A DNA stretch of 64,000 bases from Natrinema sp. CBA1119 (GTDB lineage Archaea > Halobacteriota > Halobacteria > Halobacteriales > Natrialbaceae). Both the position numbers and the translations under genes were made by a program. The first letter of the stretch is position 1. Every line of letters starts with the position of its first letter. Under the pieces are notes generated by a model that saw only the letters and a list, made by a program, of their open reading frames with translations, was not told the origin of the DNA and searched no databases. The stretch spans positions 868,001 through 932,000 of the forward strand of contig NZ_PDBS01000001.1 in NCBI RefSeq assembly GCF_002572525.1, given 5' to 3'. Shown one piece after another: positions 25,095-33,706 of this stretch.

Positions 25095-26495
25095 TCAGGG
25101 CCGCCTCGAGTCGGATCGCGACCCGCCGTCGGTCTGGGCCGAGCGCGTCGAGTCGCCGTCGGCGGTCGGACTCGCGTCGGCCGACTCCGTCCCGTCTTCG
25201 TCCGCGAGTTCGGCCTCGGTCTTGATGCTCGCCTCGGTCTCGGCCGGCGGCTCCGCGTCGGAACGGCTGTCGAGCCACGCCCGGACGAGGTTCACGCCGT
25301 CCTGGAAGAACGGCACCGGATCGTCGGGGACCGCGTAATCGAATCGAGGGTGGCGAACGAGCGACGCGGCGACCTCGCGCGCGGCCGTCCGGAGCGACGG
25401 GCGGTCGACGAGCGGGTATTCTTCGGTCGCCACGCTGTGGAGGTAGCTGAGTTCGCCCCGCAGGAGGTGCCCGCCCATCCCGACCTCGTAGGTCGGCTCC
25501 GACGCGATCGGCTCGCCGCGGGCCAGTTGCCAGTAGTAGTAGGGAAAGTCCGCGCCCGCCCGGACCGAAAAGGGCAGCGACGACCAGAACCGCGGGTTGA
25601 TCTCCATCAGCTTGAACTCGCCGTCCGCGGGGTCGCGCAGGAACTCGACCATCGCGAGCCCGTGCCACTCGAGTTCGTCGAGCAGGGCGCGGCCGGCAGT
25701 CTCGAGTTCGGGAATGTGGACCGACTCCCGGTACGCGCTGGGGCCGCCGCAGTACTTCCAGGCCCGCCGCTGACAGTGCTGGAAGGTCGCGACCGGCTCG
25801 CCGTGATCGTAGAGCGCGAAGAAGCCGAACTCGCGGACGTTAGGGATCCGCTCCTGGACGATCGGGATGTGGCCGCGTCGCTCGAGTTCGGCCTGCGGGT
25901 CCGGTCGTGTGCCCTGTTGCTGGAACTCCGTCGAGCCGATATCCGCGTCGTCGAACCGCGCGCCGAGATAGTCGGACGAAGCGACGGTGTAGCGCGGTTT
26001 CACGATCGTCTCCCGGTCCCAGTCGTCCCACTGATCGAGGAGCGCGGTGTCGGGAGCTGCAACGCCGGCCTCGTCGGCGGCCGCGAACAGTTCGACGCGA
26101 TCCTGTACCTGTCGGAGGGTTTCGAAGTCCGGCCACGGGGTCGCAACCTCGTCGGCGAACGCGTCCTTGCGCTCGGCGAGCACGTACACATCCTCCTCGC
26201 GGACCGGAACGATCGTCTCGACATCCGAACGCTCGGCAAGTGAGAGGAGGGCGTCTCCGTACGCAGCGAGATCCGAGTCCGGGTCCGGCAGGCCGACGAA
26301 CTCGTCGCGGTACGCCGAGGCGGCCGCCGGGGTCGACCGCGACTCGGAACCGACGATCGTGCGGACGCCGCGCGGTCGGAGCGAGCGGAGACAGGCGACG
26401 GTACTCGGGGCGTCGATCCCCGGCACGACCACGCCTGCGTCGTCCACGGTGTCCCTATATCGTTGCATGAGCAGTGACTGTGGGTCCCGTTCCAT
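25095..26495 (-). CDS. ATP-grasp carboxylate--amine ligase
   Basis: A 466-residue protein with a Rossmann-like N-terminal domain (VVVPGIDAPSTVACLRSL), then an ATP-grasp domain (about 125-330) with IVKPRYTV, VQERIPN and the metal-binding EINPRFWSS. It forms an amide or peptide-like bond on an unknown carboxylate. The C-terminal 70 residues are an acidic, Ser/Thr-rich tail, probably disordered. An internal ATG at residue 10 is an alternative start. No biosynthetic neighbours to narrow the substrate. Confidence 0.8.
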   Translation of the reverse strand: MERDPQSLLMQRYRDTVDDAGVVVPGIDAPSTVACLRSLRPRGVRTIVGSESRSTPAAASAYRDEFVGLPDPDSDLAAYGDALLSLAERSDVETIVPVREEDVYVLAERKDAFADEVATPWPDFETLRQVQDRVELFAAADEAGVAAPDTALLDQWDDWDRETIVKPRYTVASSDYLGARFDDADIGSTEFQQQGTRPDPQAELERRGHIPIVQERIPNVREFGFFALYDHGEPVATFQHCQRRAWKYCGGPSAYRESVHIPELETAGRALLDELEWHGLAMVEFLRDPADGEFKLMEINPRFWSSLPFSVRAGADFPYYYWQLARGEPIASEPTYEVGMGGHLLRGELSYLHSVATEEYPLVDRPSLRTAAREVAASLVRHPRFDYAVPDDPVPFFQDGVNLVRAWLDSRSDAEPPAETEASIKTEAELADEDGTESADASPTADGDSTRSAQTDGGSRSDSRRP

Positions 26496-26558
26496 TGTTA
26501 TGGATTGTATACTTCATCCCGCAGTGGGACACGCCGCGTTAGCCCCCGCCGGCCAGTG

Positions 26559-26993
26559 TTAGGCATCGAATACCCGTTGCTCGAGGGCGGTATCCCTGTA
26601 GGCGGTACACGTCCGTATCCGTCCGTCGTCCAGGTCGAATACGTGGGCGAACGCGACGTCGAAATTCCGCCCGTCGATCGTGCCCACGTAGGCACCCGTT
26701 ACGACCGTCGTTTCGTCCGCCTCGATGACCCGTTCCGGCAGCGCCTGGAGGTGATCGGCCCGCCGGCCCGGCCCCTCGATTACGTTCTCGAGGACGGCCT
26801 CGATTCCCGTATAGGTTCGATCGGCGTGGCTGCCGGTCGTGGCGTCGGTCCAGCAAACGTCGTCCGCCAGCGTTGTGGCTAACTCGTCCGTTTCCCCGCT
26901 GTTCGCTACGGCGTGATTGAACCCGGCGTAGAACTCGGTCACCCGTTCTCGAGCGGTCGGACTCGCGACCGACCGGTGCTCGTTCGATGTCAT
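26559..26993 (-). CDS. SnoaL-like (NTF2 fold) protein
   Basis: A 144-residue protein with the cone-shaped NTF2/SnoaL fold pattern: helices EFYAGFNHAVA and TYTGIEAVLENVI, followed by strands TTVVTGAYVGTIDGRNFDV and FAHVFDLDDGRI. This family includes cyclases and small ligand-binding proteins; no specific function is inferred. ATG 26993 (MTSNEHRS) is chosen. A 15-base palindrome lies 58 bases upstream. Confidence 0.78.
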   Translation of the reverse strand: MTSNEHRSVASPTARERVTEFYAGFNHAVANSGETDELATTLADDVCWTDATTGSHADRTYTGIEAVLENVIEGPGRRADHLQALPERVIEADETTVVTGAYVGTIDGRNFDVAFAHVFDLDDGRIRTCTAYRDTALEQRVFDA

Positions 26994-27306
26994 GACTCTG
27001 CTAGCTTCTGGTGAAAACGTGCGCGGACAAAAGAACAGTACCTGCGTCACACGTTCTGAGAACGTCACATCAGCTGGTACGTTGCTCGTGAGGACTACCG
27101 TGCGATGTCGACCGATTCCGAGAGTCGCTACTGGTGCGTTCCGGTTCTGAACTGGTCGCTACTGGAAGCGTATCGCCCAGCGGTGGTTGTCACGAAAGTG
27201 GAGCAGTCGGACAGTCACGGACGTCGTCCTGTCGGAACGAAAAACGAGTCAAAACCGCTCGAAAGATCCGAAAATCGGGAGAGAGATCGCGGTAGACGGA
27301 ATCGAC
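26994..27306. promoter_or_regulatory. Region upstream of the SnoaL-like gene
   Basis: A 313-base gap between the SnoaL start and the stop of the coiled-coil gene, both on the minus strand. It holds the palindrome at 27051-27065. Otherwise nothing recognisable; short open frames in it look random. Confidence 0.4.
27051..27065. promoter_or_regulatory. Perfect palindrome, candidate operator
   Basis: ACGTTCT-G-AGAACGT, a 7-bp inverted repeat with a single central base, 58 bases upstream of the SnoaL-like ATG. Its size and symmetry suit a dimeric winged-helix regulator. Confidence 0.35.
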
Positions 27307-28188
27307 TTAGAGCAGTCCCGTCTTCTGGAGTTTCATCAGGTCCTCGGTGTCGAGGGTCTCGCCTTCCTTGAACTTCTGATAGATTTCCTCGGCCTCCTCC
27401 TTGGCCTCCTCTTTCTTCTTGTCGCGCTCGGACTTGCGCTCCTCTTCTTCTTCCTTGTCCAGTTCGCGCAGGCGCTTCTGGACGCGGACGAAGTCCTCGT
27501 GGTGCTGGTCGGCAGCCTCCTGAGCCTCGACGAACTTCTCGTGCATCTCGTCGGCCTCGTCACGGATGTCGTCGGCCTCGCGATAGGCCTCGATCATCTG
27601 GTTGTGGTGTTCCTGGGCCTTGTCCGCCAGCTCCGTCACTTTCTGGTGGTGCTGGGAGGCATCCGATCGCACTTCCTCGGCCTCATCGACGAGTTCCTCG
27701 AGGTCCTCGTTCTGATCGAGCTTCTGCTTGCGCTCCTCGTACTCCTCGCGCTTTCCCTCGATCTTCTCGATGAGCTCCTTTTCCTCCTCGCTCGAGAGGA
27801 CCTCGGTCTGCTGTTTGAACTCGAGTTGCTCGATCTCTTCTTCGAGCTCGTCGAGATCTTTCCCCTCGTTGAGCTCCATATCCGATTTGAGCTGCTCGAC
27901 CTTGTCGAACAGCTCGTTGGCTTCGGCGTTGAGCTCGTTGCGGCTTTCCTTGTGTTCTTGGACCTGTTCGTTGAGCTCGTCGCGCTGCTCGCGGTGCTCT
28001 TGGGCTTCGTCGACCTTCTCGCGAGTCTTCGCGTTGAGATCGTCGCGTTTGGAAGCGCGCTCGGAAGCCATCTGGTTCAGCTCGTTTCGCCGGTCTCGCA
28101 GTTGACCGGCCATCTTGATGAGCTGCCCTTTCGATTTGTTTGCTAGGTCGTCCTCTGTCAGTTCGATGTTTTTCGATTCGTCTACCAT
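27307..28188 (-). CDS. Long coiled-coil protein
   Basis: A 293-residue highly charged protein that is nearly all heptad coiled coil (about 20-275), rich in Glu, Lys, Gln and His. It has no membrane segment and no catalytic motif. Similar haloarchaeal proteins are often labelled phosphoserine phosphatase, which this sequence does not support. ATG 28188 (MVDESKNIELTEDDLA) is chosen over an upstream open extension. Role unknown; a scaffold or ribosome- or chromosome-associated factor are guesses. Confidence 0.8.
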   Translation of the reverse strand: MVDESKNIELTEDDLANKSKGQLIKMAGQLRDRRNELNQMASERASKRDDLNAKTREKVDEAQEHREQRDELNEQVQEHKESRNELNAEANELFDKVEQLKSDMELNEGKDLDELEEEIEQLEFKQQTEVLSSEEEKELIEKIEGKREEYEERKQKLDQNEDLEELVDEAEEVRSDASQHHQKVTELADKAQEHHNQMIEAYREADDIRDEADEMHEKFVEAQEAADQHHEDFVRVQKRLRELDKEEEEERKSERDKKKEEAKEEAEEIYQKFKEGETLDTEDLMKLQKTGLL

Positions 28189-28501
28189 GTTACTCAAACC
28201 TCTGTGCCATACCCGCACCGGAGAACCGGTCTGACGGCCGCCTGAGCCGTTCGCCGACGATTCGGCGAGTGACTCAACAGTGGCCGTCTCCCTGTTCGAA
28301 GCGACTGCTCACGATCTGCGAAACCTCGGTGAATAAGATTTCCTGTCATCGATCGTCGAGCGATACGCGCCCCGGTGGCGTTCTGGTATCTGTGAATACT
28401 GGCCCTTGTAATTTAAATGTACCGGTCACAACACCCCTGGAAACCGTTAGCAGGGCCCTCGTTCCGCCGTGTTAGACGGTACCATTGAGTGGGCCTCGTA
28501 C
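28189..28501. promoter_or_regulatory. Gap upstream of the coiled-coil gene
   Basis: A 313-base gap between two minus-strand genes. It contains an isolated AT-rich palindrome ATTTAAAT at 28411-28418 in a CTTGTAATTTAAATG context, too far (about 225 bases) from the coiled-coil start to be an obvious core promoter. Nothing else is recognised. Confidence 0.35.
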
Positions 28502-30424
28502 TTATATCCGGTACCCGTTTCGAACCGTCTGATTACCGACGGCGATCTCGAGGTCGACCCGGTCTGCCTCCGGCGGAATCCGCGCCGATCCGGCGGACGT
28601 CGTCTCGAGCGGCCCGACGCTGACTCGCTCGGTATCCGTGCGGTCGCCGGCCCGCCAGCCGACGATCGTCTCGAGTGCCTCGTGCGTGTCGTTACAGAGG
28701 GTGATGCCGATCGTCCCGGGAGCCGGTGGCCTATCGAGGACGGCCTGAACGGGCTCGTAGGACTGCGCGATCGCCTCGGCGGCCCGCTTCGGGTCGCCGT
28801 CGACGGTATGGATCCCCATCCCACCGCCCGGCGCGCTGTCCCGGAGCGTCGACGCGGCGACGACGCCACAGCCTCGCCGCCGGAGCGCCTCCGCGACCGT
28901 CTTCAGCGTTCGTGCCTGCTCGCGCTGTGATCCCTCGACGTCGGTCGCGCCGCGCTCGAGCAATGCCGGCTCGAGGCCCGGAACCGCAGTCGGATCGGCG
29001 TCGCCGTCCGCCAGTGAGCCCGCGCCGAACCCGCCGACGATCTCGCCGAGTTCGGGATAGGTCTCGCAGAGCCAGTCGATATCCGCGGCCTCGAGGTACT
29101 GCCAGCCGGGAAAGAGGTGGGCTGCGTCGGGGTCGGTTCCCGGTGGCCCCGTCACGGGAACGACCGGCAGCTCGTCGGGGAGGGCCGCGGCGATATCGGT
29201 CGCGGAACCGTGATCAACCGCCGTCCGCCACGCCCGATACCGAACGGCGAGTTTCGCGAGGAAGCCGCTCCCCAGCGGCGATTCGTACGGGTCCGTCGGC
29301 TGGTCCTGCACGCCAACCATCGCGAGGCTCGGATGATGCCCGTGCGTCTCGACGAGCGCGGACGCCAGCTCCGTCCCCCGGTCGACGGGAAGCTCGGCTC
29401 CGCTGGCGGGCAGATCCTGCCAGACGAGCACCCCGGCCTCGTCGCAGGCCTCGTAGAACAATTGTCGTGGGACGTGCGCGCGAGCACGAAGCAGCGTCGC
29501 GTTCGCGTCGACGGCCCGGCGGACGTCCTCGCGCGGGTCACCGCCGGGGAGTCGCGTGAACCCGCGGGCGCGGACGTGCCTCCCATTGACCAGCAGGCCG
29601 TCGTCGTCGCGTTCGACGTGGCGGAGCCCGACGGTCCGTTCGACGGCGTCGCCGCCCAGTTTCGCCCGCACCGTGTACCGGTGTTGCGGGCCGTATCCGC
29701 GGGGCCACCACAGCGACGGCTCCCGGATCGACAGCGTCCTGGAGACCGTCGTTCGCTCGCCCGCCTCGCTCTCGATCGGTATTCGCTCCATCGAGGCACC
29801 CCCGCGAAACCCCTCCGGTCGCAGCGACAGCGTCACCGCGTCGTCGATCGTCACGTCGGTATCGACCGCGAACGAGATGTCGATCGCCGCGCCACCGCCG
29901 TCAGCGGTCGCGTTCGTGACCCCGGTCGCGGCAGCCTCCGCGCTCGCGGACGCGTCCCGAGCCGCGCCCAGTCGCGGCCGCGCCTCGAACTGCCGGAGGA
30001 GCGTCCGGGGCCGCGATTCGACCTCGAGGCCCCACCAGATACCGGGCGTCCCGAGCCGATCGGGTACCGCGTCGGTCCCGTAGATGCCCGCGAACGACTC
30101 GGGGCGCTCGCAGACGACGATCAGTTCGTTCGCGGGTCGGGGATCGAACTCGAGGCTGGCTGGCACGAAGTGGGGTTCGTGAGTGGCCAAACGCGTACCG
30201 TTCAGCCAGATTTCCGCGCGGTCGTAGGCTCCGCGGAGTTCGAGCATCGCGCGTTCGGTCTCGTCGTCTCGAGGGTCCGGAAACCGCGTTCGATAGGCGA
30301 TCGGTCCCGCTCCGGCGAACGATGGGGGTCGTCCGGGGACCAAAACCGGTTCCCACTCCGCGACGGTCGGCGGGCCGTCATCGCCGCGGTCCGTGACGAT
30401 TCCGCCGGTCCACTCCTCGGTCAT
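28502..30424 (-). CDS. GH2-like protein with apparently missing catalytic residues
   Basis: A 640-residue protein with the glycoside hydrolase family 2 layout: N-terminal jelly-roll (YRTRFP, ELRGAYDRAEIWLNGTRLATHEP), Ig-like domain (SLWWPRGYGPQHRYTV), and a TIM-barrel-like region (VNGRHVRARGFTRLPG, then DEAGVLVWQDLP). The acid/base motif, normally N-E after a Ser-Leu-x-x-W/L-x-x strand, reads MVGVQDQP. The nucleophile motif (SEFG in mannosidase-like members) reads GGFGAG. Both glutamates seem lost. It may be a binding protein or a diverged enzyme. ATG 30424 is preferred over a GTG six bases upstream. Confidence 0.72.
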   Translation of the reverse strand: MTEEWTGGIVTDRGDDGPPTVAEWEPVLVPGRPPSFAGAGPIAYRTRFPDPRDDETERAMLELRGAYDRAEIWLNGTRLATHEPHFVPASLEFDPRPANELIVVCERPESFAGIYGTDAVPDRLGTPGIWWGLEVESRPRTLLRQFEARPRLGAARDASASAEAAATGVTNATADGGGAAIDISFAVDTDVTIDDAVTLSLRPEGFRGGASMERIPIESEAGERTTVSRTLSIREPSLWWPRGYGPQHRYTVRAKLGGDAVERTVGLRHVERDDDGLLVNGRHVRARGFTRLPGGDPREDVRRAVDANATLLRARAHVPRQLFYEACDEAGVLVWQDLPASGAELPVDRGTELASALVETHGHHPSLAMVGVQDQPTDPYESPLGSGFLAKLAVRYRAWRTAVDHGSATDIAAALPDELPVVPVTGPPGTDPDAAHLFPGWQYLEAADIDWLCETYPELGEIVGGFGAGSLADGDADPTAVPGLEPALLERGATDVEGSQREQARTLKTVAEALRRRGCGVVAASTLRDSAPGGGMGIHTVDGDPKRAAEAIAQSYEPVQAVLDRPPAPGTIGITLCNDTHEALETIVGWRAGDRTDTERVSVGPLETTSAGSARIPPEADRVDLEIAVGNQTVRNGYRI

Positions 30425-30477
30425 TGTCACTGTCAGCGAACCCGAAGTAAAAAGCCCTTCCGACGGTTCAGAACCGT

Positions 30478-31560
30478 CTAGAAGAGGTTCTCGAGCCGGT
30501 CGTCGGCGAACTGGTCGGCGTGGTCGGTCGATTCCGTCTCCTGTGCTTCTTTTGCCTCCCGGGCCCGTTCCATGAACGCCTCGATCCGATCGGATCGCTC
30601 CGCGCCGCCGAGTAAGACCAGCGCGCCGAGGCGGTCGCTGTCAAGCGGGAAGTCCCCGCCGCGGACCTGCATGCTGCCGGTCTCGTCCTCGAGCCAGCGC
30701 CGGGACTTCTCGACGCCCTTGCGGGGGATCGCGTCGGGGCGGCCGGCGATGACGAGCAGCGCCGAGTCGGCCGTCGTCGCGTCCGGCAGGCTCGTCCCCG
30801 TCAACAGCGCCTGTCTCGAGACGCTCATCGCGGTGGTGATGTTCTCGCCGCTGTCCTCGCTCGCGATCTCGGTCGCGTAGCCGAGCACCGCGACGCCGCC
30901 CGCGCGGAGGGTGTTGATGACCTCGCTCGAGTCGACGACGCTTTCGCCGACTCCTTCGACGGCCTCTCCGGAGGCGAAGAGCAGGCCGACCCGCTGGGCG
31001 ATCTTCTCGTTGATCGTCTCGAAGGCACCCTCGACGCTCTCGCCCTGTTCGTGCCACGAGTCGTTGTCGATCAGCAGCGTCGAATCGGCCTCACGGAGGA
31101 GCGTCTTCAGCGAGCGGCCGGCGTTGGCCTGGTAGAGCGCCCCTTCGTTGCGTCCGGGCAGGACGCCGAGCGCGTAGATCGGGACGTCGTAGACCTGCTG
31201 GAGGTGGTGGACGAGCACGGGTGCGCCGCCGCTTCCGGTGCCCCCGCCGAGGCCGGCGACCACGAAGATGGCTTCCGCCGTCGAGGTGACGCGGCCGTCG
31301 AGCGAGCCCAGCACCTGCTGAATGTCCGACTGCATGACTTCCGTGCCGAGTTCGTTGTCACCGCCGACGCCGTGGCCGTTGACGCGGTCGGCACCGATCA
31401 GCTGCGTGTCGACGATGTCGAGCGACTGGAGGTCTGCGTCCGCGGAGTTGATGGCCAGCGCACCCTGAACGGCTCCGAAACCCATGTCCGCATCGAACCG
31501 GGCGAGCCGTTCAGTGATCTTCCCACCGGCCTGACCGACTCCGATCAGGGCAACTTTCAT
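30478..31560 (-). CDS. cetZ: CetZ tubulin-superfamily protein
   Basis: A GTP-binding cytoskeletal protein of the archaeal CetZ group, involved in cell shape in haloarchaea. The 360-residue protein starts MKVALIGVGQAGGKITERL and has the tubulin signature GGGTGSG at 105-111. The C-terminal tail is acidic and Gln/Glu-rich, ending ADDRLENLF. It lies 53 bases after (downstream end towards) the GH2-like gene, in the same direction; a 7-bp tandem repeat sits in its divergent upstream region. Confidence 0.94.
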   Translation of the reverse strand: MKVALIGVGQAGGKITERLARFDADMGFGAVQGALAINSADADLQSLDIVDTQLIGADRVNGHGVGGDNELGTEVMQSDIQQVLGSLDGRVTSTAEAIFVVAGLGGGTGSGGAPVLVHHLQQVYDVPIYALGVLPGRNEGALYQANAGRSLKTLLREADSTLLIDNDSWHEQGESVEGAFETINEKIAQRVGLLFASGEAVEGVGESVVDSSEVINTLRAGGVAVLGYATEIASEDSGENITTAMSVSRQALLTGTSLPDATTADSALLVIAGRPDAIPRKGVEKSRRWLEDETGSMQVRGGDFPLDSDRLGALVLLGGAERSDRIEAFMERAREAKEAQETESTDHADQFADDRLENLF

Positions 31561-31640
31561 ATCACTTCCATTTGAGTGAGTCCTGTTGAACGTTCCGGTG
31601 AGCCGATATGGAGGTTGTATCACCGCGCTCGAGCGGGCGG

Positions 31641-31738
31641 CCGACCGTCGACCACTGACCGCCGACTGCCGACTGCCGACTGCCGACTGCCGACCGCCGA
31701 CCGCCAACCGGCGATCGCCGACCGCCGATTTCCGAGCG
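31641..31738. repeat. Tandem 7-bp repeat, 14 units
   Basis: Fourteen in-register heptamers based on CCGACTG/CCGACCG; units 4-7 are identical CCGACTG. The array lies in the 251-base divergent region between cetZ and the DUF5791 gene, about 80 bases from each start. It keeps one frame open on the minus strand, which extends the cetZ ORF artificially. Confidence 0.9.
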
Positions 31739-31811
31739 AAGACGATCGGAGCCTCCGCACCGATCAGCGGAGGTCACAACACCTTTTTGCCGTATCCCCG
31801 TCGTGTTCGGT

Positions 31812-32237
31812 ATGTTCTACGAACAGCGGATGACCGTCCCCGACTCGCCCGACGAGCTCCGGGCCGAGTACGAGGACGACCTCGCAGTGATCGTCGACGA
31901 TCGCGGCCCCGCGGCCGTCGCGAGCGAAACCGGCCTCGAGGCGGAGACGCTCGAGGCGCTTTCGGCCGGCAAATCGCCCGAACTGACCCTCGAGGAGGCG
32001 GCCGAGATTCAGTCCCTCGCCGAGGGGACGCCGGATCCCGAGACGATCGTCACGATGGCGCTCGAGCATCTCCTGCTGGGGATGTCGACGGCGGTGCTCG
32101 ACGTGGACGCGGTCGAGAGCCACCTCGAGATCGAGCTGGACGCGAAGGAGGTTCACCAGAAGATCGAGGGGCGAGCGCCGATGTCGTTCGACGAGTACGT
32201 CCACATCCAGTACGTGATCGCGGACGGTGCGTCGTAG
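31812..32237 (+). CDS. DUF5791 family protein
   Basis: A 141-residue acidic helical protein, MFYEQRMTVPDSPDELRAEY, which I recognise as the haloarchaeal DUF5791 type. The central region (AAVASETGLEAETLEALSAG) reads like a helix-turn-helix, and later parts are helical; the function is unknown. ATG 31812 is preferred over a GTG nine bases upstream. A TATA-like CCTTTTTGCC about 29 bases before the ATG fits a leaderless transcript. Confidence 0.72.
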   Translation: MFYEQRMTVPDSPDELRAEYEDDLAVIVDDRGPAAVASETGLEAETLEALSAGKSPELTLEEAAEIQSLAEGTPDPETIVTMALEHLLLGMSTAVLDVDAVESHLEIELDAKEVHQKIEGRAPMSFDEYVHIQYVIADGAS

Positions 32238-32339
32238 GCGAGTTCGGCACGACCCGTCTCGATATCGGGAGCGCCACCGACACCTGTGCGAATCGGTACC
32301 ACCACACAGATTTATCGCAGTCGATGATGTGGAACGGCC

Positions 32340-33587
32340 ATGTCGAATTCGGAGCGGAGCGAGAACCGTCGACGGGAGGTCGACGCAATCTTGGATCGGA
32401 AACCCGGCACCGAGGCCGTCACCGATCTCGAGGACCGGTATCGGGTCGTCGGCGCGGCCGATCGATCGACGTACGCGAACTGGGTCACGCCGATCGAGGA
32501 CCACTACGTCTGCCACCGCAACGAGACGCTGGATCCGGCGGCTGACGAGTGGACGGTCGCGCTCGACGGGGGCCTCGAGCGCGAGGCCGAACTGGGGATG
32601 GCCGAGCTTCGGGAGGACTACCCCACGGTCGCGGTCGCGCACACGATGGAGTGTGCGGGCAACGGCCGGGGCTACTTCGACCCCGAGACGGGGAGCGTCC
32701 AGTGGGAGTACGGAGCCGTCAGCACCGCGATCTGGACGGGCGCGCCACTGAGCGCGATTCTGGCAGACCACGGTGCAACGACCGACGACGGACTGTGGCT
32801 CACCGCGGTCGGCGGCGACCACCCCGAAGTCGACGGCGAGAACGACCGGTTCGCTCGCTCGATCCCGATGGAAAAGGCGCTCGAGGACTGCATCCTCGCC
32901 TACGAGGTAAACGGCGAGGCGCTGCCGCCCGAACACGGCCATCCCATCAGATTGCTCGTTCCCGGCTGGTACGGCGTCAACAGCGTCAAGTGGGTCACCG
33001 AGCTCCACGTCACGGAGACGATGGTCCACGGCGAGGAGTGGGCCGACCGCGACGGCGACGATTTTACCCAGTGGCAGCAGTCGTCCTACCGGATCCATCC
33101 CGAGGGCGTCGAGCCCGACTCCAACGCGACGATCTCGACGTTCGACACCTGGGACCAACTCGAGTCCGACGAGATCGACCACCCCTACACCTTCGACGAG
33201 AACGTCAAGTCCACGATCGGTCGTCCCGCGGACGGCGCGACCGTCACCCCACACGAGGACGGGGTCGTCGAGATCGTCGGCGTCGCCTGGGCCGGCGACG
33301 ACGAGGTGACGGCGATCGAGGTCTCGACCGACGGCGGCGACAGCTGGCGGGAGGGAGAGTTCTTCGGCCCGAACTACGACTGCGCGTGGCGGCTGTTTCG
33401 CGACGCGTGGGAGCCGTCGCCCGGCACGTATGAACTCGTCTCTCGAGCCACGGACGAACGCGGCCGCCGCCAGCCCGCGCGGATCGCCGGGCCGGACGAG
33501 GACGCCGACGGCGAATATCCGTGGAACGAGGGCGGCTACGCGGAGAACGCGTCGCTTCCCCACGCGGTCGAAGTCACCGTCGAGTGA
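32340..33587 (+). CDS. Sulfite oxidase-like molybdopterin oxidoreductase
   Basis: A 415-residue molybdenum enzyme. The Mo-coordinating Cys105 is in HTMECAGNGR; other pterin-binding blocks are GAVSTAIWTGAPLSAIL and HPIRLLVPGWYGVNSVKW. Residues about 285-410 form the Ig-like dimerisation domain (VEIVGVAWAGDDEVTAIEVS, DGGDSW). There is no Tat or Sec signal peptide and no heme domain, so it is probably cytosolic. Substrate (sulfite or another oxo-acceptor) is inferred. A TATA-like AGATTTATCG lies about 28 bases upstream. Confidence 0.88.
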   Translation: MSNSERSENRRREVDAILDRKPGTEAVTDLEDRYRVVGAADRSTYANWVTPIEDHYVCHRNETLDPAADEWTVALDGGLEREAELGMAELREDYPTVAVAHTMECAGNGRGYFDPETGSVQWEYGAVSTAIWTGAPLSAILADHGATTDDGLWLTAVGGDHPEVDGENDRFARSIPMEKALEDCILAYEVNGEALPPEHGHPIRLLVPGWYGVNSVKWVTELHVTETMVHGEEWADRDGDDFTQWQQSSYRIHPEGVEPDSNATISTFDTWDQLESDEIDHPYTFDENVKSTIGRPADGATVTPHEDGVVEIVGVAWAGDDEVTAIEVSTDGGDSWREGEFFGPNYDCAWRLFRDAWEPSPGTYELVSRATDERGRRQPARIAGPDEDADGEYPWNEGGYAENASLPHAVEVTVE

Positions 33588-33706
33588 GTGACAACCCGCC
33601 GCTGACCTCGAGTGGCCGATTGAAAAGGTGCGGAAATAGCGCTGCAATCGACCGGAACCCCGCGCTCGAGCGGTGAAATTATGTGCAGTCGGCCACGAGT
33701 CCGGCT

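Noticed and set aside
31764-33647. A 627-codon antisense frame over the DUF5791 and sulfite oxidase genes
   Set aside because: Shadow of strongly conserved sense genes; its composition is that of out-of-frame GC-rich DNA.
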